Below are positions 8,861-17,656 of a stretch of 64,000 nt of DNA, piece by piece; positions within the stretch are counted from its first letter, which is position 1; every line of letters begins with the position of its first letter. Location of the stretch: positions 2,170,001 to 2,234,000 of the forward strand of contig CBDEHK010000001.1 of assembly GCA_965238305.1 (NCBI GenBank), in the 5' to 3' direction. Source of the stretch: CBDCGJ01 sp965238305 (GTDB lineage Bacteria; Pseudomonadota; Alphaproteobacteria; GCA-2731375). The notes beneath the pieces are model-generated. The model saw nothing but the letters and a program-made list of their open reading frames with translations, had not been told where the DNA came from and made no database searches. The position numbers were made by a program, and so were the translations under genes.

Positions 8861-10165
8861 CTATTTCCTCATCAAATAATCAAGTTCGCGATAATCCGGT
8901 AGTTGCGGCGAAATCCGGCTGCCGTCGCGAATTATCGTGCGGTCGGCTTGCGGGCGGGACAGCAACTCGGTCCAGGTTCGGGCCCGGCAAATCACCAGAT
9001 CGGCGCCGACGCCCGGGGCAATGCGCCCTATGTCCGATCGGCCGACGATATCGGCAGCCTGCTTGGTGACGGTGCTGGGCCAATCGCCGACAGGGTGATC
9101 AAAATGCAAAATCCGGGTGGCTTCCCGGTAAACTTCGATCATATCCAGATCGCCATAGGCATAGAAGGGATCGCGGGTGTTGTCGCTGGCAACGGCGACA
9201 GGAATACCGCGCGCCGCCATTTCGCTCAACAAAGTCACACCGCGCCAGCGTGGGGTATTGCCGTTGTTTCGATCCTGCAGATACATATTGCACATCGGCA
9301 GGGAAACAATCGCGATGCCGGCTTTTTCGACCAGATCCAGGGTTTCTTCAACCTGATCTTCGTGCTGCTTGGCAATCGAACAGCAATGACCGCAGACAAT
9401 CCGGCCTTGGAAGTTAAACTTGATCGCCGCTTCCGCGATATAACGCAGGCATTCGACCTGTGCGTCGCCGGTTTCGTCGACATGTAGGTCCAGATCCATT
9501 CCACGCTCCTGCGCCGCCCGAAAGACGATATCCAAGGCTTCTCTGATTTCCGGGATGGGATATGTGACGACGCCCAATACGCCATCCGCGGCTTGGATTT
9601 GGCTTAACAGGTCGGTGAAGTAATTCCCGTCCAAGACGCTATCGACACCAACGATGGAAACCGCCTGCAACTCAATTCGACCGGCCCAATCGGCACGCAC
9701 TTCTTGGAATAATGGCCAGCTGATTTGATGTTGCGGCGGCACGCTATCGAGGTGAGTGCGCAGCAATTTGCTGCCATGGGCGTAGGCCGATTGCAGTGAG
9801 AAGTTCATCCGGGCGCGGACATCTTCCGCCGTCCAATGCTGACTGCGATCCGTCCCGGTTGCGGCTAGTGCGCCATCGAAGCTACCGTCTGGATTTCGGT
9901 TGCGCGCCCAAATATGACCTTTGTCCAGGTGGGTGTGGATATCGATAAAAGCCGGCCAGACCATGTCCAGATCAAGGTCGATTATCGGCGCATCGGTCTC
10001 GATGGTTCGGGCAATTTTCTCGATATTTCCGTCAGCAATAAGGATATCTGCCCGGCTAAGGTCATCTTCGCTCGGTAACGGATCGCTTAGACAAGCCGTT
10101 GGCACAGTCGCATTCGACAGCAAATAACGGCTTTGTTCGGAAGCTGACCAGCGATCATCGCCCAT
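8861..10165 (-). CDS. Cytosine-deaminase-like amidohydrolase
   Basis: A metal-dependent amidohydrolase-superfamily protein, 434 aa from ATG 10165. An in-frame ATG at 10195 would overlap the permease gene. Motifs are HTHLDK (about 77-82) for the first metal ligands, HVDETGD, GHCCSIA and SDNTRDPF, in the order and spacing of CodA-type cytosine deaminases. The C-terminal beta-sandwich segment (GVGADLVICRA) is typical. It begins directly after an ABC permease stop codon and is followed by an FAD oxidase gene. The likely role is hydrolysis or deamination of the heterocycle or cyclic amide imported by the transporter. Cytosine itself is not proven. Confidence 0.83.
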   Translation of the reverse strand: MGDDRWSASEQSRYLLSNATVPTACLSDPLPSEDDLSRADILIADGNIEKIARTIETDAPIIDLDLDMVWPAFIDIHTHLDKGHIWARNRNPDGSFDGALAATGTDRSQHWTAEDVRARMNFSLQSAYAHGSKLLRTHLDSVPPQHQISWPLFQEVRADWAGRIELQAVSIVGVDSVLDGNYFTDLLSQIQAADGVLGVVTYPIPEIREALDIVFRAAQERGMDLDLHVDETGDAQVECLRYIAEAAIKFNFQGRIVCGHCCSIAKQHEDQVEETLDLVEKAGIAIVSLPMCNMYLQDRNNGNTPRWRGVTLLSEMAARGIPVAVASDNTRDPFYAYGDLDMIEVYREATRILHFDHPVGDWPSTVTKQAADIVGRSDIGRIAPGVGADLVICRARTWTELLSRPQADRTIIRDGSRISPQLPDYRELDYLMRK

Positions 10166-10166
10166 T

Positions 10167-11039
10167 TTATGTGTCCCGCTTAACGGCACTTTCATGCCAC
10201 TTGCGTAACAACATATGCTGAACCCAACTGAGGATTAAGAAGATCGCGACGCCACTACCCGAGACTAATAACAAGGCCGCAAACATCCGCGCAATATGCA
10301 GTCGGTAACCTGCTTCCAGAATTCGGAAGGCGAGGCCGGATCCGGTGCCCGCAGTACCGGCTGTAAATTCCGCCACAATGGCGCCAATCAACGCCAGGCC
10401 ACCGGCAATCCGCAATCCGGCCAAGAAATGCGGTAGTGCCGACGGAATTCGCAGGAATTTTAGCGTCTGCCAATTACTCGCGCCATAAAGACGGAACAAG
10501 TCCCGCAGATAGTGATCCGCTGAATTCAGGCCGAATGTGGTATTGGACAGCACCGGAAAAAACGCCACGATCCAGGCGCAAACCAGCAACGCGACGATCG
10601 TGTTGGAGACATAAATCAAGATCAGCGGCGCAATCGCCACCACCGGCGTCACTTGCAGGATGACCGCAAAGGGAAAAAACGAATATTCAATGATCCTGGA
10701 TTGCGCGAACAATATCGCCAACCCAACACCGCCAATAACCGCAACTGCTAGGGCCAGCACAGTAATTGTAAGCGTATTTACAAGTGCTTCTGACAATATC
10801 CCCCAGTCTTCGATCAAAGTTAACAAAACGTCGAGGGGGCGGGGAAAAATATAGTGCGGGACTTCGTTCAAAACTACGACGCGGTCCCACGCGATAATGG
10901 TTATCGACAAAACTAGGATCGGCAGCAGAATCGGGAATAGGCGCTGCTGCAACGTCTTGGCTTCTCGCGGGCCGATTGTGGTGGCGGGTAGGGCGGCCTT
11001 GCCGCTCTCCGTCATCTCCTGCTGCATGCTTTCGGTCAT
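10167..11039 (-). CDS. ABC transporter permease (SsuC/TauC/ThiX type)
   Basis: A 290-aa inner-membrane permease with about six hydrophobic segments and the BPD_transp_1 coupling loop (YGASNWQTLKFLRIPSALPH). This loop has the spacing found in sulfonate, taurine, nitrate and pyrimidine importers. It lies between its ATPase gene (10 nt upstream) and a cytosine-deaminase-like gene. It forms a homodimeric pore with the ATPase and the NMT1/THI5-type binding protein of the same operon. Substrate inference therefore depends on the neighbours, which suggest a pyrimidine-like or amide compound. Confidence 0.88.
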   Translation of the reverse strand: MTESMQQEMTESGKAALPATTIGPREAKTLQQRLFPILLPILVLSITIIAWDRVVVLNEVPHYIFPRPLDVLLTLIEDWGILSEALVNTLTITVLALAVAVIGGVGLAILFAQSRIIEYSFFPFAVILQVTPVVAIAPLILIYVSNTIVALLVCAWIVAFFPVLSNTTFGLNSADHYLRDLFRLYGASNWQTLKFLRIPSALPHFLAGLRIAGGLALIGAIVAEFTAGTAGTGSGLAFRILEAGYRLHIARMFAALLLVSGSGVAIFLILSWVQHMLLRKWHESAVKRDT

Positions 11040-11048
11040 CGGCTATTC

Positions 11049-11843
11049 CTAAAGTTGATCCTGCGCATCCATGGCGCTGAGAAGTGCGTTTGAGGCCCGA
11101 CGGCAATAATCGCCATAGGCTTCCGAGGTGCGGAACGACATATCGCGAGGCGAGGGGGCGTCGACAACGATTTCTTCGATTGTCCGGCCGGGTCGCGCCG
11201 CCATCACTACGATCCGGGTCGACAGATAGACACTTTCGAAGACGGAGTGGGTTACGAATACCACGGTTAGCCCATATTCCCGCCAGATCAATTGCAGATC
11301 GTTGTTCAGCTTATTACGGGTTATCTCATCTAAAGCGGCAAATGGCTCATCCATCAACAACAGTTTTGGTTTGGTGACCAAGGCGCGGGCGATCGACACC
11401 CGCATTTTCATGCCTCCGGATAACTCACGCGGATAGCTATCCTGAAATTCACCTAGGCCAACCATCTCCAAGGCTTCCTCCACATGAGGCTGGGCGGCGC
11501 TTTTTGAGACACCGGATAGCTTCAACGGCAGGTAAACATTCTTATAAACCGTTGCCCACGGCATTAGGGTCGGTTCCTGAAACACAAAACCCACTTCCCG
11601 CTCGATGTCGCCTTGCGCGACGGTACGGTGTGCGGTCCAATCCATTTGCCCGGCAGTTGGCGGACTTAGATCAGCAATCAGGCGTAAAGCCGTCGATTTG
11701 CCACAACCCGACGGGCCAAGCAGGCTAATAAATTCGCCGTCATGGACATCAAGGGAAAATCCCTGCAAAGCGACGGTGCCGTTCGAAAAAGTCTTGCCGA
11801 TATCCTTGAGACGGACAACCGAAGAACTAGTGATTTGGTTCAT
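11049..11843 (-). CDS. ABC transporter ATP-binding protein (SsuB/TauB type)
   Basis: A 264-aa nucleotide-binding subunit. Walker A GPSGCGKST lies at about residues 43-51. The Q-loop is in VFQEPTLMPW, the ABC signature is LSGGMKMR, Walker B is LLLMDEPFAALD, and the switch histidine is in VFVTHSVFES. ATG 11843 follows GAGAG at good spacing and is preferred over the TTG at 11855. It energises the permease encoded 10 nt downstream. The short single-domain form matches nitrate/sulfonate/taurine/pyrimidine-type importers. Confidence 0.92.
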   Translation of the reverse strand: MNQITSSSVVRLKDIGKTFSNGTVALQGFSLDVHDGEFISLLGPSGCGKSTALRLIADLSPPTAGQMDWTAHRTVAQGDIEREVGFVFQEPTLMPWATVYKNVYLPLKLSGVSKSAAQPHVEEALEMVGLGEFQDSYPRELSGGMKMRVSIARALVTKPKLLLMDEPFAALDEITRNKLNNDLQLIWREYGLTVVFVTHSVFESVYLSTRIVVMAARPGRTIEEIVVDAPSPRDMSFRTSEAYGDYCRRASNALLSAMDAQDQL

Positions 11844-11952
11844 TAATTCTCTCAACTTTTATTGGTAATTCACTTAACCACCGCATCAGTCCGGCAAAGG
11901 GCCCGCCGTTTCCGGCAGGCCCCAACCAAAACATGCCTTGTCGACGAGCGAC

Positions 11953-12975
11953 CTAATTGCCCATCAATTTTTTCCGCAGGTCTAGACCATGGCCTTTGTT
12001 AACAAAATCAAGCGTGTAAACGGCTTTAACATCCACGCCTTTGTTGGCCACGCCGGCAGCAACCATTTTGTCATAAAAGCTTTGATGACGAGCGGCGGTC
12101 ATCGCGCCAATACCCATCTTGACCGTGTCTCCACTATCGACGATGCCATATTTATTCATCGTATCGATAGAGAAGGCGATTTGGTCACTGGCCATATCGG
12201 GATTGTGTTTTTGGATCAACGCGTTGCCGGCGGACGCATCGCCATACAGATAGTTGTACCAACCCGTGATCGAACCGTTGATGAAACATTCGACAACTTT
12301 CGGCTTATTCTTGATGGTGTCGGACATTGTTTCAATCGTCGTCGAATAGGTATCGAAACCATAATCCGCCAGCAGGAAGATATTCGGCATGAAGCCGCCT
12401 TGCTTTTTTATGGCAAACGGTTCTGAGGTGATATAGCCCTGCTGTGCCGAGCGTTTGTTGGCCAGAAAAGGAGCGGGATTATAGGTGTAGGGCTTACGCT
12501 GTTCCGCTTTGAAACCGTGTACTTTCATCATCCATTGATAGAATGACTGGAAACCATTGGTGCCGACCAACATATCGATATTTTCTTTTGCCATCGATTC
12601 CCAACTGTCGAGCCCTTGGCCTGGATGGGTCATGAAAACTTGCGGCTCTTTCTGGAAAAAAGAAGCAACGACTTTCATAGGGATTTTCTGCTCATAAGCG
12701 GAAAATGCCTGCAACATATTGCCGCCCATGTTGAAGTCGTGTTTGCCGGCCAACATTTTAGCCCGATTGTTAACCTGTGGGCCACCCGGCACAATTTCTA
12801 AATCCAGGCCGCATTTTTGATAAGTTCCATCGGCAACCGCTTGATAGAAGCCGCCATGTTCAGATTCGGCCACCCAGTTGGTGCCGAAGGTCGCTTTTTC
12901 CGCAGCTTGAGTGCCGCCGGTTAGTAAAATACTTGCCGACGCAGCAGCCAACACGGCCGTGAAATTTTTAATCAT
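11953..12975 (-). CDS. ABC substrate-binding protein, NMT1/THI5-like
   Basis: A 340-aa periplasmic receptor with a signal peptide (cleavage near GGTQAA before EKA) and the NMT1/THI5 fold seen in thiamine-precursor, riboflavin, nitrate and taurine receptors. The segment FGTNWVAESEHGGFYQAVADGTYQKCGLDLEIVPGG is the family N-terminal signature. It is the first gene of the leftward operon, 109 nt before the ATPase gene. I saw no thiamine (THI-box) riboswitch in the 211 nt upstream. That weakens a thiamine-precursor role and favours another heterocycle or amide, given the amidohydrolase downstream. Confidence 0.87.
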   Translation of the reverse strand: MIKNFTAVLAAASASILLTGGTQAAEKATFGTNWVAESEHGGFYQAVADGTYQKCGLDLEIVPGGPQVNNRAKMLAGKHDFNMGGNMLQAFSAYEQKIPMKVVASFFQKEPQVFMTHPGQGLDSWESMAKENIDMLVGTNGFQSFYQWMMKVHGFKAEQRKPYTYNPAPFLANKRSAQQGYITSEPFAIKKQGGFMPNIFLLADYGFDTYSTTIETMSDTIKNKPKVVECFINGSITGWYNYLYGDASAGNALIQKHNPDMASDQIAFSIDTMNKYGIVDSGDTVKMGIGAMTAARHQSFYDKMVAAGVANKGVDVKAVYTLDFVNKGHGLDLRKKLMGN

Positions 12976-13186
12976 TTGATTGTCCCCGAATTTTTTTTGA
13001 TGTTCTCTCCGCCATGGTCTGGGCGAAGCTTAATCCTGTTACGCCTTGAATGGCGATACTATACAAATGCCCCCTTCACAGCGCAACATTCAAAGCAGGT
13101 TTTGCTTTCTATCCGCTGTCGGTCGTGTCAAATTGGTCGATAGATCAGCGTCGAAGCCAATGCAAACTCATATGTGATAGACGGAA

Positions 13187-13582
13187 ATGAATACGGTAAC
13201 ACCGGCAACTATTTGCCCGCCTTTCGCCAACTATAGCCACGGCATCATTGTCCCCGCCGGGCAGCAAATACTGTTTTGTTCCGGCCAACTTGGGATTTCG
13301 CCGGCGCGTGAAATCCCCGATTCAGCGACGGCGCAAACCGAACTTTGTTTTGAGAATGTGATGGCGATTTTGGCCGAAGCGGGTCTAGATCGCCAACATA
13401 TTGTGCGAATTAATGCATACGTATCGGGACGGGAGGTTCTGCCCGAATATATGGCGGTGCGCGACCGCTATGTCGGTGATCCGGCGCCGGCATCCACCTT
13501 GATGATCGTCTCTGGTTTCGCTCGCGAAGAGTTTAGAGTTGAGGTCGAAGTCATCGCCGCCGGTCCAGCACCAGACGCTTAG
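13187..13582 (+). CDS. RidA/YjgF/UK114 family protein
   Basis: A 131-aa RidA-family protein. Recognisable parts are the N-terminal IVPAGQQILFCSGQLG strand, the central DSATAQTELCFENVMAILAEAGL helix and VRINAYVSGREVLPEYMAVRDRYVG. RidA proteins hydrolyse reactive enamines/imines, or in pathways such as RutC act on related intermediates. It is divergently transcribed from the ABC/amidohydrolase operon and precedes a creatininase-family gene by 24 nt, which supports a role in nitrogen-compound breakdown. The usual arginine of the active pocket was not confirmed. Confidence 0.88.
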   Translation: MNTVTPATICPPFANYSHGIIVPAGQQILFCSGQLGISPAREIPDSATAQTELCFENVMAILAEAGLDRQHIVRINAYVSGREVLPEYMAVRDRYVGDPAPASTLMIVSGFAREEFRVEVEVIAAGPAPDA

Positions 13583-13606
13583 ATTTAGTTATTCGGAGGA
13601 ACAGAA

Positions 13607-14416
13607 TTGCATCCCAAACCTAATTGGCTCGACATGTCGCGGCTGGATTTCGAACAACTGGATACCGAGAACATGGTGGCGATCCTGCCGATTGCGGCGG
13701 TCGAGCAACATGGACCGCATTTACCGGTATCGGTGGATACGGACATTGCGTCGGGTCATATCGCTTCGACGATAAAAATCCTACCGGCTGATTTACCGGT
13801 GTCGTTTTTGCCAATCCAAGCGGTGGGTAAGTCGAACGAACATATTCAAGCTGGCGGCACCCTGACATTGAGCTTCGATACTGCCTATCGGGCCTGGTTT
13901 GAAATCGCCGAAAGCGTTCGTCGCGCCGGCGTTAAGCGACTGGTAATCATCACGTCCCACGGTGGCAATGTCACCTTGATGGGAACCTTGGCCCGCGATA
14001 TCCGCGTGAAATTAGGTATGTTTGTGGTCGCCACCGGTTGGTCCAATCTGGGCACACCGGAAGGGATGTATGACCCGGAAGAGCTGCGCGTTGGCATCCA
14101 TGGCGGCGATGTGGAAACATCCCTAATGCTGCATCTAAATCCCGACTGTGTCGATATGTCGAAGGCGCAGAATTTCACTATCAAACACCGCGACCGGATG
14201 AACGATTTTCCGGCTTTGAATGGATTAGGGGTGTTGCCGTTTGGCTGGATTGCCGACGACCTGAACGATCAGGGGGCAGCCGGCGATGCGCGTCCGGCGA
14301 CGGCGGAGAAAGGCCAATTGACGATTGATCATCGGGTCGAGAGAATTGTCGAGTTGCTACGCGATGTCTCCAAATTCGATATGTCGATCCTGAGCGATTA
14401 TGGCCGCACCGATTGA
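13607..14416 (+). CDS. Creatininase family metal-dependent amidohydrolase
   Basis: A 269-aa member of the creatininase/creatinine amidohydrolase superfamily. The EQHGPHLPVSVDTD segment (about 28-41) carries the Glu, His and Asp metal ligands. SHGGNVTLMGTL and GGDVETSLML complete the site. The family opens cyclic amides such as creatinine and also includes MftE-like and formamide-type hydrolases. The start is TTG 13607, supported by GGAGG about 8 nt upstream. Its stop codon overlaps the TTG start of the transporter gene that follows, suggesting translational coupling. It probably acts on a cyclic amide related to the transport operon on the other side. Confidence 0.87.
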   Translation: MHPKPNWLDMSRLDFEQLDTENMVAILPIAAVEQHGPHLPVSVDTDIASGHIASTIKILPADLPVSFLPIQAVGKSNEHIQAGGTLTLSFDTAYRAWFEIAESVRRAGVKRLVIITSHGGNVTLMGTLARDIRVKLGMFVVATGWSNLGTPEGMYDPEELRVGIHGGDVETSLMLHLNPDCVDMSKAQNFTIKHRDRMNDFPALNGLGVLPFGWIADDLNDQGAAGDARPATAEKGQLTIDHRVERIVELLRDVSKFDMSILSDYGRTD

Positions 14417-15298
14417 CCGCCGGTACCGCTAACAATGGAAAACTGATCGGGTATATTTTCGCTCTCGGTTTTGTTGGTATCTGGTCCAGCTTCATCATCG
14501 CGTCGCGCTATGGTGCGACAGTGGGGATGACGCCCTATGACTTGACCGCCTTAAGGTTTTTAGTCGCCGGCCTGGCGACTTTGCCGTTTATTTGGATCTG
14601 GTGGCCCCGCCAATTGAAGCTTTGGCAAATCGCTGTGCTGGCGTTTTGCGGGCCCGGCACGGTCTATTCGCTGGCAACCTATGCCGGATTGGCGGAGGCG
14701 CCAGCGGCTTATGCCGGTGTCTTTGCCAATGGAACGATTCCTATTTTTACGGCCCTGAGTGCTTTCCTTCTGATCGGACAGCGCATGCGGATGAGTGGCT
14801 ATCTGGCAATGGCGGTCATTTTAGCTGGTTGCGCCGCCCTCGCCTTTGCCGGCAGCCCGGCAGGAGACGGCAATATCCTGCTGGGGGCGATGTTTTTTAT
14901 CACTGCATCTGCGGTTCTTTCGATCTATTCAGTGTTGTCACAGCGCTGGCAATTAGCGCCAAAACAGGCATTGGTGACGGTAAATCTGCCAAACATGTTT
15001 GTCATTTTACCAATCTGGTATTTTTTGTTGCCGAGTTCGCTTTCCTCCACCAGTGTAGAGGTAATTATTTTTCAGGGCCTGTTTCAAGGCCTGGCGCCCG
15101 GTTTCATTGCCATCGTCTTTTTTTTCAACTGCAATATTGCGTCTCGGCTCCACTGTGACTGCAGGATTTGTCGCCTCCGTTCCGGCGGTCACAGCGATGT
15201 TGGCGATCCCAATCCTAGGTGAAGTTCCAAACTTGATTGAATGGGCCGGTATTGCCATTGTAACCATTGGCTTATCTCTCCTGATTTGGCGGAGCTAG
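14413..15298 (+). pseudogene. EamA/DMT-family transporter, frameshifted in a T8 tract
   Basis: A drug/metabolite-transporter family membrane protein with about ten TM segments in two EamA repeats. The first frame runs from TTG 14413, overlapping the creatininase stop, to 15222. From residue ~236 it turns into non-transporter sequence. The true C-terminal end (FFSTAILRLGSTVTAGF to LLIWRS) is in the next frame and ends at 15298. The break is at a run of eight T at 15118-15125. Seven T would give one continuous product of about 294 aa. It may be a sequencing indel, a phase-variable tract, slippage, or a fresh pseudogene. Confidence 0.75.
15118..15125 (+). repeat. T8 homopolymer at the frameshift point
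   Basis: A run of eight T lies inside the EamA gene. Reading changes here from the frame encoding the N-terminal four-fifths to the frame encoding the conserved C-terminal helix. Removing one T restores a full-length family-like protein. Confidence 0.7.
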
Positions 15299-15301
15299 AG
15301 C

Positions 15302-16537
15302 GTGAGCTCAAAACTGGATAATATTGTAATCGTCGGTGGCGGTCATGGGGCCGCTATCGCTGCTGTGACGATGCGTAAACTCGGGATTGAAGCCCCAATT
15401 CAAATCATCGGCGAAGAACCGGAAACGCCTTACCAACGTCCTCCACTGTCAAAAGCATATCTTTTGGGCGAGATGGTGCGGGAACGCTTGCAGGTTCGCC
15501 ACCCTGATGTCTTTAAAGAAAATAATATCGAACTGACGCTGGGCCAAAAAGTGATGGAATTGAACCGCACAATCCAGCAGCTTTTGTTGGAGAGTGGTGA
15601 AGTTGTAGCATATGACAAGCTGGTGTTGGCGACCGGTGGCGTACCGCGAAAATTAAACATATCAGGGTCCGATCTAAATGGATCCCACTGCATCCGCAAT
15701 CTGGCCGACATTGATCTATTGCGAAGTGAGTTGGCGGCGGCGCACGACTGCGTCGTCATTGGTGCGGGCTTCATCGGCCTAGAAGCAGCAGCGGTATTTT
15801 CCAAACTCGGAAAATCTGTGACGGTGCTGGAAGCAGCGGACGGTGTGATGGGGCGATCCGTCAGCAGTGAAACCGCCGCTTTTTTCAAAACCGCGCACGA
15901 AAATCATGGTGTGAAATTCAATTTTGATTGCTTCGCAACCGAGTTTGTCGGCAAGGCCGGTCGCGTGAAGGAAGTGCAGGCCGCCGATGGGCGGGTCTGG
16001 CCGGCTGATGTCATTGTAGTTGGCATCGGCATCGAACCAGCGGACAGCTTGGCGAAGACGGCGGGTTTGACTTGCGATCGCGGCGTCCTGGTTGACGAAT
16101 TTTGCCGCACCGACGATCCAAACATCTACGCCATCGGTGATTGCACGCGTCATCGCAACCTGCGTTATGAGGGCCATATCAGTCTTGAATCGGTGCAAAA
16201 CGCCGTCGACCAAGCCAAAATCGTCGCCAGCGGCCTGGCCGGAAATCCCCAACCCTATAATGAGCTACCGTGGTTCTGGAGCGAACAATTCGATCTGAAA
16301 CTTCAAATTGCCGGCCGATCGCAGGGCGCGAACAATGTGTTGATATACGACGATGGATTGGAAAGCGGCAAATTGGGCGTCTGTCACTTTGCTGTTGAAC
16401 ACTTGATTGCGGTGGAAACAGTCAATCGAGCGGCCGATCATATGGTGGCGGGCCGCCTGCTTTCAGGAACCAAACCGATAACACGGAGCGACTTAGCCGG
16501 GGAAGGTGCATCATTGAAAGCGATGGCTGGATTTTGA
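15302..16537 (+). CDS. NAD(P)H ferredoxin/rubredoxin reductase-type flavoprotein
   Basis: A 411-aa FAD-dependent pyridine-nucleotide-disulfide-fold reductase of the BphA4/AlkT/putidaredoxin-reductase group. It has an N-terminal FAD loop (VGGGHGAAIA), PYQRPPLSKAYL, the NAD(P)H-binding VIGAGFIGLEAAAVF, and YAIGDCTRH near residue 277. The C-terminal domain has the PWFWSEQFDLKLQIAGRS signature of ferredoxin reductases from Rieske oxygenase and P450 systems. GTG 15302 follows GGAG. It would pass electrons from NAD(P)H to a small iron-sulfur protein. No ferredoxin or oxygenase partner is next to it. Confidence 0.88.
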   Translation: MSSKLDNIVIVGGGHGAAIAAVTMRKLGIEAPIQIIGEEPETPYQRPPLSKAYLLGEMVRERLQVRHPDVFKENNIELTLGQKVMELNRTIQQLLLESGEVVAYDKLVLATGGVPRKLNISGSDLNGSHCIRNLADIDLLRSELAAAHDCVVIGAGFIGLEAAAVFSKLGKSVTVLEAADGVMGRSVSSETAAFFKTAHENHGVKFNFDCFATEFVGKAGRVKEVQAADGRVWPADVIVVGIGIEPADSLAKTAGLTCDRGVLVDEFCRTDDPNIYAIGDCTRHRNLRYEGHISLESVQNAVDQAKIVASGLAGNPQPYNELPWFWSEQFDLKLQIAGRSQGANNVLIYDDGLESGKLGVCHFAVEHLIAVETVNRAADHMVAGRLLSGTKPITRSDLAGEGASLKAMAGF

Positions 16538-16595
16538 AGGCTTGAACAGGGTAATGATATAAAAATTAGACCGTCACATAATCAGGAGGCAGCAG

Positions 16596-17225
16596 ATGTC
16601 CAACGTAACCTTGGTTGACCACCCTTTGGTGCAACACAAACTTACCTTGATGCGCGATGTGGAAACGTCCACGGCCGAGTTTCGGCAGTTGTTAAGGGAA
16701 ATCAGCCTACTGCTTGCCTATGAAGTGACGCGCGATCTGGAAACCAAGGAAGTTGAGGTCGAAACCCCGCTTGAAACCATGGCGGCAACCAAGTTGGGCG
16801 GTAAAAAACTTTGCCTGGTATCGATATTGCGCGCTGGCAACGGTTTGCTGGATGGCATGTTGGATCTCGTCCCCTCTGCCCGGGTCGGACATGTCGGGCT
16901 TTATCGTGACCACGAGACGTTACAGCCGGTGCAATATTATCTTAAACTGCCCGAGAATATGGAAGATCGTGTCGCCATCGTTGTCGATCCGATGCTGGCG
17001 ACAGGCAATTCCGCGATCGCTGCCGTGCAACGGATCAAAGATGCCCATCCAATAAAAATAAAGTTTGTCTGCCTGTTGTCGGCACCGGAAGGGATCGAGG
17101 CTTTTTCAAAAGCCCATCCTGACGTTCCTATCGTCACTGCCGCGATCGATCGGCAATTGAACGAAAATGGCTATATCCTGCCCGGCCTTGGCGACGCGGG
17201 CGACCGTATGTATGGCACAAAATAA
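16596..17225 (+). CDS. upp: Uracil phosphoribosyltransferase
   Basis: A 209-aa enzyme converting uracil and PRPP to UMP in pyrimidine salvage. The PRPP loop VVDPMLATGNSA lies at about 129-140, and the C-terminal IDRQLNENGYILPGLGDAGDRMYGT is the uracil-binding signature of Upp. ATG 16596 follows GGAGG. The length matches E. coli Upp (208 aa). Its place near a cytosine-deaminase-like gene and an ABC importer of a heterocycle strengthens the idea of a pyrimidine-related uptake and salvage region, although the genes face away from each other. Confidence 0.96.
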   Translation: MSNVTLVDHPLVQHKLTLMRDVETSTAEFRQLLREISLLLAYEVTRDLETKEVEVETPLETMAATKLGGKKLCLVSILRAGNGLLDGMLDLVPSARVGHVGLYRDHETLQPVQYYLKLPENMEDRVAIVVDPMLATGNSAIAAVQRIKDAHPIKIKFVCLLSAPEGIEAFSKAHPDVPIVTAAIDRQLNENGYILPGLGDAGDRMYGTK

Positions 17226-17241
17226 TAGAAGGAGAAGGTGA

Positions 17242-17655
17242 ATGGAAAATTTCTCGCCTATATCAGCGTTCATCGGGGGCGCCTTGATCGGTGTCTCTGC
17301 GGTGATGCTGATGTGGATCAATGGCCGTATCGCAGGTATCAGTGGTATTTTCTCCGGTTTGCTGACGGTGGATCGTGAACATATCGCTTGGCGGCTTGCT
17401 TTCGTCGCGGGACTGATTGTCGGCCCCTTGTTTTATCCTATTTTCAGTGGTACCGCCCCGGCGATCGAATTGAAGGGCTCTGTGCCTTTGTTAATCATCG
17501 CCGGATTGCTGGTTGGTATTGGCACTCGGATCGGCGGCGGTTGTACCAGTGGACATGGCGTTTGCGGTATGGCGCGGCTCTCGAAACGATCGATCGTCGC
17601 AACCTGCGTCTTTATGGCGACGGCGATTGTTACCGTTTATGCAATGGGGGTTTGA
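17242..17655 (+). CDS. YeeE/YedE family half-transporter (first half)
   Basis: A 137-aa inner-membrane protein with about four hydrophobic segments and the family motif GGGCTSGHGVCGMARLS near residues 93-109. YeeE/YedE (sulf_transp) proteins such as TsuA carry thiosulfate through a channel lined by conserved cysteines. Here the two halves are separate genes, and the partner starts 1 nt after this stop. ATG 17242 follows GGAGAAGG. Confidence 0.87.
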   Translation: MENFSPISAFIGGALIGVSAVMLMWINGRIAGISGIFSGLLTVDREHIAWRLAFVAGLIVGPLFYPIFSGTAPAIELKGSVPLLIIAGLLVGIGTRIGGGCTSGHGVCGMARLSKRSIVATCVFMATAIVTVYAMGV

Positions 17656-17656
17656 A

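Noticed and set aside
12976..13186. Thiamine (THI-box) riboswitch upstream of the NMT1/THI5-like receptor
   Set aside because: No CTGAGA-type core or second conserved block was found on the relevant strand.
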